Below are positions 11,401 through 25,058 of a DNA stretch of 64,000 bases, piece by piece. The DNA is from Gonocerus acuteangulatus (lineage: Eukaryota; Arthropoda; Insecta; Hemiptera; Coreidae): the NCBI GenBank assembly GCA_946811695.1, contig OX328126.1:85135536-85199535 (forward strand). The letters run 5' to 3'. The position numbers were made by a program, and so were the translations under genes. Each line of letters opens with the position of its first letter. Position 1 is the first letter of the stretch. The notes under the pieces are model-generated. The model did not search any database. It saw only the letters and a list, made by a program, of their open reading frames with translations, and was not told where the DNA came from.

Positions 11401-14400
11401 GTATAAATGTACTTTTATTATTTTATATATTTTTAGTTTTTTATTTAACAGTAAATATTACAACTATTTCCCTCTCCCTTGTAAAATTCTTCATACATTT
11501 TTTTTTAGTGTGAAATAATATTATTTTGAAATTATTAGTATAATAATATAATAATTTTGGATAGAATTCAAAATTTACTAGTTATACAAGCCCAACAGAG
11601 AAAGGATTGAAAACAGCACCTGTACCACAAAAAGTTTTTGTCTAAATGTTGTCTGTACTTACAGTCAATCTGTTAAAAATGTTTAAACAATTGTCAGTTT
11701 TAATAATTTTAATATACTATAATTTACAAGGGAGAGTTAGTTATTAGTAATACTTTTTATATTAAAAAAAAGTTGTTTTTGAGTAGCTGTTGTTATTAAA
11801 ATGTTATTGTTTATATCTGTGTTGCAGATTGCCTTACCAGTAGCCTAAGTCCTCTAAAGCCCTTCCCTTTACCACCTACATGTGCAGCTACCTTGGAAAT
11901 AGCCGAGCTGTCTCCTCAAATTCACCCCTTTGTGTCGTATTCCAATCATTTGTACATTTACCCTCAGTCTCTGTCTTTTGACTCACAGAAGGCTTTTTCT
12001 CGGGCCCGTAATCTTGCCTGTGTTGTTCAACTAAAGGACTCAGATCAAGATGGAGCCCAACCTTTACCAGTTCGTAATTTTCTATATGTGTTTTTCTTTT
12101 TTTTTTTTTCTTAATTCTACTATTTATTCTAGAAATAGAGTGATAATTCTTAAAGCTGTTTAAAATTAGCCTTAATTAACAAGCCATAGATAATGAAGTG
12201 CCAAAAATTACTATTTAATTCCTAAATTATTTTGGTTTCCTTGCCATTTTGGAGGCTCGAAGGCTGTGAGTGTTAAGACATTAGCACTCCATAGCTAAGG
12301 TTGTAGTTTCTCTTCCCATTAGCGGAGATGGCCATAAGCGTGTTTCCGTCCTTATCCCTAGTGACATTTGAAATAGAAACAGTTAGTACTTTGTTTTGAT
12401 GTTTTGTGAAAAATTTAAACACCTCCTGCTAAAACATTTTGATGAAAAACGAGATTTACGCGCCACAATGCACAGGAAACTGGAGGTAGCCAAGCAGAAA
12501 TAACTCACTTCTGCTATTAAAAACAACAATTAATGTAAACATGCTTCTCATTTACTTATCTTCTTTTAAATAAAAAATACAAATAAAAAACAAACGTTTA
12601 TAAAAATACTGAAGCAGACAGAGCAGACAAAAACCCGTTCAAAAGAATGGAACTGACTTTCCGATTTCAAGCACAGATTTCTCTGAAAGAGATCTCTCTT
12701 CCAAAAATTACATAAGAACCGTTTTTGTAGCAAATGTACAAGCTTTTGAATAGATGCCTCACATTTACCATGATTACCCAACCGGTTTCGAGATATTTTA
12801 GAGAATATATGAAAATCCCCAAAAATGCTTTCATTCGTTTTCCTACATTAGAAAACCTATAAAAACAAATTTATTTGTCACAAATTTCGACAAATAATGG
12901 TGTTCTGGTTGACAGATTCAGCTGGTTAATGACCTTGACCTTTTATTTGAGACAAAGTATTTTTGTATTAATATTTCGGGCCATTTTTGAGTCTGATATA
13001 CGTATGTACATACATATACGTATATATACTCATACTCATTTGAACCACTGTTATTTTCATGATGTATGAGTTCTGAAATATGAAAATTTCTAGTCAGTAC
13101 TCCCGGATTGCTTCATGAGCGGTCAATGTCATAAGTGGGCTTCCTCCCTGTAGAAGGAGGGAGGAACCGCACTGAAGAGGAAAGGCATCGCTCCTACCCT
13201 AGTGGTATCCTGTAGGTAGACCATCCCTTTTCTGTGTTGTTATTAAAGGGCTGTTAAAATGAAAATAAATATATTATCTCATTTATAGGACAAAGTAATG
13301 AACTAATCATTTATTTGTTTTTTAATTTTTATTTTTTTTATAATAATTCAACTTTTCTTATAATTGTACGCTCTTTTCTTCACATTTTCCTTTACTAATA
13401 CACTATGAAGGTATTAGGTCTAAAATATAACCTTTTTCTAAACTTTTGGAATGCATTGTTTACTATAAATATATTATGGTAGTATAAGACAAAACTTGAT
13501 GTTATTTAAACAATTTTATGATATAAATACATTTATTGACCTTTATTGTTCAGAGATGTGATTCATGAAGCCTTTTTAATTTCTATTTTAGTGTATTTAT
13601 CGCGGAAGCCGATCGGAGCAATTAGTGAGTTGGGTTTGCTGTGCAGTTCTACACCATAATACCAATCCTTCGTGGTATGACGAAATTAAGATTTTACTTC
13701 CAGTCAGTATTTCTTCCTCTCATCATGTCCTATTCACGTTCTACCACATTTCAATTCAAGGATCAAAGAAAAGAGATTCTGGTATTGAAACTCCTGTAGG
13801 ATATGCCTGGATTCCACTTTTAGTTAAAAATAGGTATATCATTTTTCCATTATTATTAAAGTCATTGTTTTTCTTCTATTTTTTTATTACTCGTCTTCTT
13901 GTTCCAGACTAAATACAGAAGATCAGACTGTTCCAGTATCAGCAAACCTTCCTGCGGGCTACCTTTCAATTCAGCCTCTAGGTCTTGGAAAAGGGGTATG
14001 AACGTAACCTTATGATTAATAGAGAAATCAGGGCATTATTTTCAGGTTTCAAGGAAATGGGCTTATGGAAAATCTTATTCAGGATGTGTGTATCTTTTGA
14101 ATACAAAAATCCAGGAGATAGTAAAAAAAGGGTTGAGTTGTCCTTACTAAAATGATGAAATATGCTTACAGTTATCTTCAAATCTATCTCAAGAATCTTT
14201 CTTGAATGAGTCCATTGAAGGAAAATTTTATAAAACTACCTTTTAAATTAAAAATGAGTTTTCATTGCCGTTTCGGGTTGAATTCCATATCTTCATTAGG
14301 GCTAGGAGGAGAGGAAGAGCCGGAAATTACAAAATTTTTATTTTAAAATATAGTTTTTTTCAATTTTCAAAAACTGAAGCAGTTGTCTCGAAACTGTAAG

Positions 14401-17400
14401 ATTGCATGGCACATGCTGTCAGACTTTGAAACCTCTCAAATGGTACAAGATTCGAAAAGTCAGTTTTCTCAAAAAGAAGTCCAAAAATTATAATTTTCCA
14501 TTTCATCATGAATGAAATAGCTATTAAAATATTTTTTTAAGAAAATGACTTCATGGCCTCAGTAGCTTAATGGGGCATGCATGCCTGTTGTTACCTGGCT
14601 ATAGTCTCTAATGGGTCAATTGAAAAAAAAAAAAAAAAAGAGAGAAGTTGGTGGGATTTGTTTGGCGTTATCCTATACGTAAAATATATAAGAATTTTAG
14701 AGCCAATGTGTAATATTTTCTCTGTGAATATGAAAACTTTTGATTTTGTCAAAACTTTTTTAACTTATATGAAAATTGTCAAAAGAACAATTGTTCGAAT
14801 TATTATATATCTGCTTGACTATATATTTATAATATTTGTAAAATAAACATTATTATTTCTGGTTTTATTATTATTTGTAGTATGGAGGTCCAGAGATAAC
14901 ATGGATTGATAGTCAAAAGCCAATTTTTAGTGTAAATTTCCGCCTGTCTTCCACAGTTTTTACAATGGATCAGCACCTTCATAATTTATTTACCCATGCT
15001 GAAAAACTCCAACAACCTAAAGTATCAATGCCTCCGGAAACAGAGACTTGCAAGATCTTAAAGGTGCTAATAATTTTATTCTGTTCTTGTGTGTCCTCAA
15101 TGAAAAATAAAAAAATAAAAATAATAATTGCTTTATTTTGCTTAGGCAGCTCATGCAATGCAACTATCGTCAGCTGTTTCATTTCTTCCTACTCTCCTTA
15201 ATCAGCTGTTCTCGTTGCTTGTTACTTCCCCGAGCTCTGAGGTAGCTCTGAATATAATTAGGATCCTTGTCCACCTAGTATCTATGGTTATTGGATCGGA
15301 AAGAGCAGATTCTCTCAACACTTTTGTAAAGGTAATGCTGTTGTTTTTATATATAGCTATATTGGTCTTGAATATATTATTTATTCTATGATTTAATTGA
15401 CTATTTTTCTCGAATGATTGTGTACTTCGTTTATAATAATTATTATTTTATTTTTGGCGTGTTTTACATTAATTATATATTTTATTTAAAGATAAAAAAA
15501 TGTTTTTTCTACATTTAGGGAGTAATACTACGTTGTACCTTCTTTTTTTTACAATTTTTTTTAGGGCCTAAAATTCTTCCTTAACAAAACAAAAATGGTA
15601 TTGAAGAGTGTTTATGTGAAGAAAAAAAAAATTTAAATCGGCAAAAAATACGATTTTCTGAGTCCCGATGCCTAGTGAACGCGATGCTGATTTTAAGATA
15701 ATTTTTTGAGCGAGCTTCGATTGGTCCCTTTTTAATGTTAAGTTTTTTTTTTTTGGTCCTTCTTCAATACATTTCAAAATTAAAACCCATTTTTTTATCT
15801 TTATTACAAGAAAGTATGAAAAACAATTAAATAAGGAAACAATTAACATTTCAGAACATTAAACTTTAAATTTGTTTTCTCAAAACTCTGTTTTTCAAAT
15901 CGGGCGATACTTTGGCATCTTCAGTTTTTGCTTCAACTTCAAATTTTAACTGCAGCTTCCTAATGATATTTGCTAGTAAAGTACGTGGGAATTTTTTTAT
16001 TCGTTGAATTATGACTGATTTACAACGGATTTTTTAATAGAAAATGATTTTTATTATTTTTATTTTTTTTTTTGGTGCTTTGACTGCTAGGGTCATTAGC
16101 AACAAAAATCGGTAAGGTCCGGAGCGCCCCAGTGTCACGAATGAATTGCTAAAACCAAAAAACCATTGAATTGCTTAAACTATATAAAAAACCTCTAACC
16201 ACAAAATGAATAATTGTTCACCATTTTTGAAAAAATTAATATTTCTTAAAAATCCTACCTACTTTACTAGATTTAACCTTCTTATTTCAAAATAATTTTA
16301 GTTTTTCGTTCTAGATTAAAAATTGCCGCCTGCAGACTATCTCCCGTGAAAAATGAGGGGTAACGTTTGTCAGACATAGCGCCACCATTTTTTTTCCGAA
16401 TAATTGAGACTTTTTTTTTGATACTTTAATATCGACCTGTCCGAACTTGTACGACCAGTCCGAACTCACCCCAGATGACGGTAGTTAATGATAAAACTGA
16501 AAGTACTTACATGCCCTTGGGGAAATGTATCAAATGGGAAAACAGCTAGTGAACTCCAGCCTACAGCTAATGTCTTTAATAAGAAAATATTTGAAACTCA
16601 TAACTTCGATTAGGCAGTTTTATCGTCTTAATTCTAATCTAAGTTTTGTAGCAAAATTTTTAAATGTTGCTTCTTCTACTTAGCACAAGTAGTATTTAAA
16701 TTTGTGCTTAGTTTGAGTTAATTCTGACTGTGGAAAGCATTTCAGCAATGCTTCAGATAAAGTTTATTGGTAATTGTAGTATTAAATTGAGCTGATTTTC
16801 TTGTAATTTTTTTATTCATTGAGTTAAAATAGTTATTTTATCTTGTTTTTGATGTATTTCAGTTTGTTTTTGTCGGAGAAACTGTGAGTGGAAGAACAGT
16901 TCATGAGGAGCTGGCAAACCATTTACCAATCCTATTGAATCCTAGTAATACTGACTTTCTTCTCGTGAACAAGTTCTTATCTCATTCTGGATTCTTCTTC
17001 CAAGTCATGGTGAAGTCTATGGCTCAATATCTTTTAACGACGGGTCGAATAAAAGTTTGTAAAACTAATAATTCTCTAAGCATGTTTTTTTTTTTTTTTA
17101 TATCTCTTTATCTTTAAAAATTTATCCTATTAGTTTTAAGCTTTGTAAGAAGTTAAAAAAGTGTAATTTATAATAACAATGAAATAAATAAATGTTTTTT
17201 CAAAATAAATAGTAGAAACATGATGAAAAATAGATCAGAATCATATTTTTTGATAAAATTGAAAAGGAAATTACCCTATAATTAATTTTTTATCTTAAAT
17301 ACATTTAGTAATAATTAGTTATACTTAGTTACTGCACATACAAAATTCTCGTTTGAATCAGTGAGGGGCATGTCGTGCACTCCCCTTATGAGTATCTAAG

Positions 17401-20400
17401 TACACTGATCTCACTTATGTTAAATAATCCAAGAATGAAGGACACAGTTTTTCTTACTATTATGAAGTTAATTGAATCATATTTTTTTTTTCAGATGCAC
17501 CGGCATGAGAGATTTCAGACTGAATTTTTAAATAAGATAGCTAACCTCCTGAAAGTATTAAGCCCATATATTCTTTCAAAATACAGGGAGATGCCCCAAG
17601 AAACAAAGCAGCTAAATACAAGTATTGCAGAGTTCCTAAAGGTGAGAATACAAGAACATCTACTTTCATCAATTATAATCATTACAACAGTTTCACACAT
17701 TTTACCACTCAAATTTTAATTAAAATATTAGACATTTTATTTTCATTTGCTTCATTAGTTTTTGTTCCTTTTGAGATTGAATGACGACTCTCTTCTTATA
17801 ACAGTTTAACATAGAAATCTGTTTCTGTGCCCTCTAGCCATTTCCTAAACATACAACTCAGAAAAAAAAAATAGGATCAAAGAAATGACAATAGATAAAT
17901 GAATTTGAACCTCCAATCTTTATTTTTTGGAATAGTTTATTCACCGGGCTGGGCTTTAAGAATCCCCCCTCCTCTCAATTTGCACTCGGGTGCCTAGCCA
18001 ATTTGGCTAGATCACTGCTCGAAAAGTTAATTCGCGTACTCTAGAGCCTTTTTAGACAATAACGCTGACTTCGGTTAAATAGAGTGCTATGAAGCCCTTT
18101 AGCAAAATTGGCGAGGCACTTGACTCGAGGAAGTTCTGGGTTCATATCCCATCTTGATAAGTTAATTTTTCTAAAAAGTAAAAATTAAAAAAGACTAATC
18201 AAATAATAAATAAGTTAGCACCATTTTAAAATGGCTTTCTATAGATATATTCACGTTCTGTCTAAAGATAGGTGAGCTATATAAATAGGTATACAACCTA
18301 TTCTTATTTATCTCAATATGAAGAAACGTTTTTGGTTTTTATTAAAAAATCAGTCACTAAAACATTACATTTCCATTGATTAATTGAAAACAACATTGTT
18401 TCATGGGGTCTCCCCGTGGTCTAGTGGCTAACGCCTTAGATTCATATGCGGGAAATGGTGGGTTCGATCCCCACCGGAGGCAGGAATTTTCTCATCTAAC
18501 GGCTCGTTGGGAAAACTCCTCACTGCACCCTGCATATCGGTGCTAATGGCCTAGAGTTCGAAGGGGAAAAAAAAATGGTTATTATTAACATGTTCCTTCA
18601 TTATTTTTGTTAATTTACTTTTTAGACCGCTTAAAAACAGTTTCCCTGTATAAGCACTTTTAGATATTATTTCTAAATTCAAGGCATTTAAACCAACAAC
18701 AAAATTCCCCAAAAATAAATCAATTCTATTACCCTTGAGAATGAAACTCCCCTTATCTTGTAAAAACTGCAATTTTTAGCTTTACCTCTATGATTTTTTG
18801 TTATGGGATGCTATAAAATGTCAAAATATTTCTTTTTCAGAGATGTCTTAGTTTTTTAGATAGAGGATTTGTTCTTCGACTGATTAGTTGGTATATTTCA
18901 ACCTTCACTGGTGAAGCAAGCTCACTGTACAATTTGAAGTTCACATTTATCAGTATTATTTGTTCCCATGAGCACTATGTGGCCTTCAATCTTCCAGTCA
19001 TTCATGTCAAAGGAAGGAATGGTGAGTATGGACATTTTATTATTTTGTTTATGTGTATTTATAAAAGGTCTCAGTTTTGTGGTGGGATGCTTCAAAATAT
19101 TGTGGTTTATTTTTCATTAAAAGAACAAAAACAAAAAAAAAAAACAGCCAGTCCTTCCACCCTATAGTAAAGGAACCCGCTTTTGATTTAATTTGAAGAC
19201 ATAATCCCGAGATGCTGACCAGAAATGTCTGTGTTTTAGAATCCATAGGTCACTAAAATACGTATCATTCCAATGTCTGGGCATTATGACAATATTTCTT
19301 TTGTTCTTTTTATTAATGGTGTATCAACTGCTGGGCTTTTAGTGCTGGGTTTTATCTATAGGTTGCCATCTTTTTATAATGCCAACAGTACGTGGATTTC
19401 TAACATTAACTGGCCACCCCCTTAAGTTCGGTGATCATACAGGAACCAGTATATTCAATGCTGTATATCTGTTGGCAAGAGTATTGTTTTTTGTACGCTA
19501 TATTTGAAAGTCTTATATTTGCTAGTATGTTGACAAATAATTAGTCAGATTTAACAGTATTTCTACCGTTTTTCTTCATACTGATTGATTCTCAGCTAAC
19601 TAAAATGTAGCAGCTGTCAAGATTAATGTCTTGGCTCACTTATACAAACTCATTGCTGTCCTTAATGTATTTTTCCAAGTACACAATACTTGATAAAACA
19701 TCAATTGTAACCGTTGTTAAGAGTGTAAAAGTATAAACAACTAGCTGAATACCCGTGCTTCATCACGATAGATAAGTAGTTATTATGTGTTAAATAATGT
19801 AACATCAAAATTGGCGCTACTACATAATTCCCATCATACTATATGTTATTCATCAATTGATAAATAATCAAAGTATAATATTTCTTGATACTGGGGCGCT
19901 ACGGACCAGTGTCAAGAAACAGATAACGTAGAGATAACCCGTTATCTATAGGTTACCAATAACAGGAGCTTAACCAGTACAGGTTAAAATTCGTTGTCAA
20001 TGATAAATGTACATTAAAATTTATAAATTTATGTTTCCAAGATGTCATTTTGAAACACCCATTATATTTGCGAGCATTACCAAGAAGTGTTTTGACTGGG
20101 GATGCTGATGGGTGAGGAGGCTGTGCAAGGGTTCGGGATATGGAGGGGGTATTGGATGGACTATCACCAGGTAAAACGTAAACTCTGTGGGGGACAAGTT
20201 GAAATGACAATTAAAATGGTGATTTTGTCCCTCATAGCATAAACTCTATGAGGGACAGTTTATTTCTAGTAATTCAAGGACTGCCATCTTAGTTGAAATT
20301 AACCGCCATTAAAAATAATACTATGAAATAGATATAGTACGGTAACAGCTGTTCTGTTGTCCTAGCAACGCATTCTACCTAGGCGAGCATGCTCTCTTTA

Positions 20401-23400
20401 ATAATAAAAATTCAAACCCCCCTAAAAGAACTTAAAAATTTGAATATCAAAAAACGTTCCTTAGTGAGTGTTAACATCCCAAAGGGAGTGTCCATGCAAA
20501 ATTTCAAATTTTTGTGTCGAGTGGTTTGGGCTGGGCGATGATAGGTCAGTGAGTCAGTGAGTGGTATTTGACAAATATATAGTAAACTAGCTGAATACCC
20601 GTGCTTCACCACGGCCGATAAGTATTTTTATATTGAGTTAAATAAGATATGATGAAAATTAACGCTAGTACATAATTTTGTATAGCTTATTATTGCATGG
20701 ACTTACCCAGGAAACACCCTGTGGAGGTAACCGTGCTTGTTTCCGTTGGAGAGTAAAAAAAACAAAAAAAAAAAAAAAAAAAAAAACAACTACTTAAAAA
20801 GTTAGGTAAACAGAGACAAATACACGTTGAAAAGAATACAACTAACAAATTTGAAGTTTTAAGCACTTATCTCTTCGATTGACATCGCCCCACCGAACAT
20901 TACAACAGAATCTTATTGTAGAGAATTTAGTTACATTTCAAATAGCCGTCTTCCACTTACTACGAGTTCCCAACCGTTTTCGAGATATTTTAGAAAATAT
21001 ACTGAGATCCGAAAACTTTGTATCACCATTCATACAACTTTTTTTCCATATACTTCATTTCTGAATACCCAAACAGAAAATTAGTTTTGAAAAGTATTTC
21101 TATCAATTTTTCTGGTAAATGGCTACAGAACTCGCTTTAAAAATGGTTTCATTCGTTTTCCTACGTTAAGGAAGCTTTCGGACAAATTTTGCTCCAAAAA
21201 CCATGTTCCAGTAAAAATGGTCCGATTTTGATAACATTTGGTACAAAAATCTTTCTTCTCATTTAAAGGTCAAGTTCATTAACCAGTTGAATCCGTAACT
21301 GGTTAATGAACTAACCTTTTAAATGAGAAGAAAGATTTTGCACCAAATGTTATCAAAATCGAACCATTTTTGAGCCGATGAGGAACTTCTTAATAATTCA
21401 AACCCTCCTAAAAGTACTTAAGCATTTGAATATCAAAACAACTTTTCTTAGCGAGTGTTTACCCTCTAAACGTATTGTCCGTGCAAAATTTCAAATTTTT
21501 GTGTCAAGTGGTTCGGGATATTGTTACCTCGGATAGGCCATCACCAGGGCCTAATAACAATAATAATAAACTCTATGAGGGACAAAATCACAGTTTATTT
21601 CTAGTAATTCAACGTCTTCAATCATAGTAGAAATTAACCTCAATTCAAAATAATACTATGAAATACATAAAGTACGGTAACAGCTGTTCTTTATCGTCCA
21701 AGCAACGTATGCTGCCTTGGCTTGCCTGCTCTAACCAACTAAAACTTTAATCCCCCCTAAAAATACTTAAAAATTTGAATATCAAAAAATCCTTTCTTAG
21801 TGAGTGCCTACGTTATATAAGGAGTGTCCATGCAAAATTTCAAATTTTTCTGTCGAGTGGTTTGGGCTGGGCGATGATAGGTCAGTGAGTGGTATTTGAC
21901 AAATATATAGTAGATTACTTTTTTTTACAAAATTGAATTGTGACTTATCAATAATGAATTCATACTTATACTAAAAAAGTGATACATTTACTCTTGAAAT
22001 ATTTCAATTTCATTACAAAAAATATATGTTTGTGTGCATGTAAAATTATGAGTTTGTTTTCATTCCCATAATTTGTTGTTAAATTGTTTTGTTGTGCAAT
22101 CAGTGTTGTAACGAATATACTACGGAACTGGGGTTGATAAATTGCATCATTAATAAGTAATTATGTAATAAGTTTCTATTATATTTGCAGATATCTGTAG
22201 TGAATACTGGCTTTCTGATGATTTCTGTCGACATCACTATCTCGCTGGCTTGTTACTGACTGAGACAAGTTCATCTCTTACACAGGAGTCTGGAGCTCGG
22301 AAACTTGCTCTTACTACTCTCCGAGATCTTCTTGCAAAGCATGAACTTGATGACCGTTACCAAGCGAAGGTATACTGTGTATATTTATCATAGTTTACAA
22401 GCAGCTAGAGAAGTCTGGCCATATCTTGTGAACTAATCAAACCGAACTATGGTAGAAATAAAGAATAGTTGAATTTGTAGTATTTGAAAAATTCTCTTAA
22501 CATTCAAGATATTCCCAGCATTTATTCAGGTCTTCTTAAACTAGATTTATGACTTCACTTATATCTGGTGTTTCAGCGTGTTCCCTCAATCCTTCCTTAC
22601 GGAGGAAACCCGCTTATGAGGTCGAACCGAAGCAATCCGGAAGTGCTGACTAGAATATTTTTGCTGACTACTCATATATTACGAAGACAAGTTTTTGTTT
22701 GAGCCAAATTATTTTTTGTACCAAATCACATCAAAATCAGACCATTATTCAGCCTGCCAGAGAGCGAATAGACAAATGAAATTTTGTACGAAAAATATAT
22801 TGCCTTAAACAAAAGCTGAAATTCATTAACCAGCAGACCCGCCTACCAGATTTTATTTTGGTGAAAATAAAAATTCATGCAAAAAAAATTGTAGTACTTA
22901 AAGTTTTGGGTCCATAGGTCTCCAGGTACACTCTTATAGGTAATTCGACATGGGGATGAAATGAAATCATTCTTAAAGCTTCTTATTTTATTTATGTAGA
23001 TTATAGATGCTATTGTTATTTATTTTATTAATGAGTACTGAACTTGAAGAAGTAAATAATTAAAAGAACTGATATTCTTAGTTTACTTTCCCTACTCATT
23101 ATGGTACAATTGCTGTTATATTATTGTTTGTAATCTAAATATGTTTACAAGTTATGTGAGGAGACAACTTAATTTCATTATTAATTTCAGGGACAGCTTG
23201 CTCGAATTGCTTCCTTGTACGTTCCTTGGTTAGGGATAGTTGTACAGAATGTAGAAAGGCTCACAGATAGGCAGTCCTCTTCTCCTTCTCCGAGCTCACT
23301 TATTTCCAGTCCTGGAAAGTACCGATCTCATCACAGGTATTTCATTCATATTATAGATTTATGAAATCAAAATAATTGGCTTGACAAAAAACAAAATAAT

Positions 23401-24983
23401 TTACTTGTCAGAAAGAATTACTGAAACAAACCATTATTGTTTTAAAATACTTAATTAATCCCAAATAAATGATACTAGGTTGTTACAAAAGTCCTTATGT
23501 GTATACAAGTTGTTTACTTTGAGGTCTCTAATTTAATCCTCATTCCTTCTCTGGCAAATACAATGCCTATCTTCTAATTACACTGGTCCTCAAAATTTAA
23601 CTTTTTGTCTTTTATACCTAATTTGATTGTGCTGAATCAGAATATGAACTTACTTTTTCTCCATCACGTACCAATTTTTCAAAATAGAGTAAATAGCAAA
23701 ATATACATTTTTATACTAGCTTCTATTGAATTTATGTTATATTATTAAATATAAGTTAATACATTCATAAATGTCAACACAACCCTCTTCAAAATTAACT
23801 AATGTTTCATATAATCACTTAAATTTGAACATTTGCGCAGTTTTTTACATACTGCCTTGAAATGAACGTTTTGTAAAGTTCCCACTATGGAAAGAATTTG
23901 ATTCATCTCTTTTCAGCAACCAGCAATAATCAGCTGTCATATTTATATTCCACTTTCCCTAGTAGGGCCTTTCTTTTTCCTTTATGTTCTGGTCACCATG
24001 CTCCTCACTGACACAGCCAAGATTTTCTGGAAAAAAAGTCCAAATGAGAATGCAGGAAACGTGCATTCACGCTCATGTGAAAACGTCACAGTTTACCTTG
24101 AAAACTAATTTCTTCAGAATTATGCTCATTTCTCCTATTATTTTTTCATGAAAAAAATTATTTTTTATAGATTTACCTACCATCAGGACAATTCTTCTGG
24201 TCGAGGTTCTCTTAATCTGCGTGACTCTACTTACCTTGCTGCTATTGCTGGCCAAAGTGAGAAATCTTATCATTAATCTTCTAATACAAAGTAATGTTTA
24301 ATAAAAAATTACAGTCAGTAAATTATTTAATACTAAATTATATTAAGCTTTAATATCTGTAATTTTTTCTCTATAAAATGTGTCATTATGTAGTATCATA
24401 TCTGTTAACAGAAAAAAGGTCTCAATCAAATTGTGTATTTCTACAGGAAAAACTCTGCCATCTTTGTTTATTTTTCTCTCTACATTTTTATGGCTTTTTA
24501 AGAGACACAGACTTTCAAAATTCTCTTCTTTTTAAAAGAGTTTTTAAAAATTTCAGACAACTCTGTTTAAATGTATCATCATCATCAGATTGTTATATTT
24601 TTTTTTCAATTGTTCTTTGTGTTTTGTAATCAATCATATTCATAAAATATAAGATCAACCGACTTTATTATTTGTGAAAGAAACAATAGTTTTGAAAATG
24701 TATGTATTTATTTTTATTATTTCAGCATTGACAAATGGTGGGTCGAATATCAGTTTGGATTCAGCTGCTTCAACAGTTTCTGGAGATGGGACAACAATTT
24801 CTCAAGAAACAGCTATTCATCGACAGGGAGATGTACTTGTCAACACTAGGCACGCAAGGTATCAAATACTTTTATTTATTGTAATATTGAATCATGATGT
24901 CAAGTTTTTATTGATGGTAAAGAAGAGGTGCATTTTTTTTTTTTTTATTATTCATAAAAATTAGTAAGGAAGTTTTTTATTTC

Positions 24984-25058
<75 letters not shown>

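Noticed and set aside
17375..17494. Possible longer exon 11 or an alternative start upstream
   Set aside because: The frame is open by chance; the acceptor at 17491-17494 and the family alignment place the exon start at 17495.
18405..18480. A genuine tRNA gene
   Set aside because: The A and B boxes are good, but the acceptor stem does not close and the same head recurs with a SINE body at 38260 and 4404.
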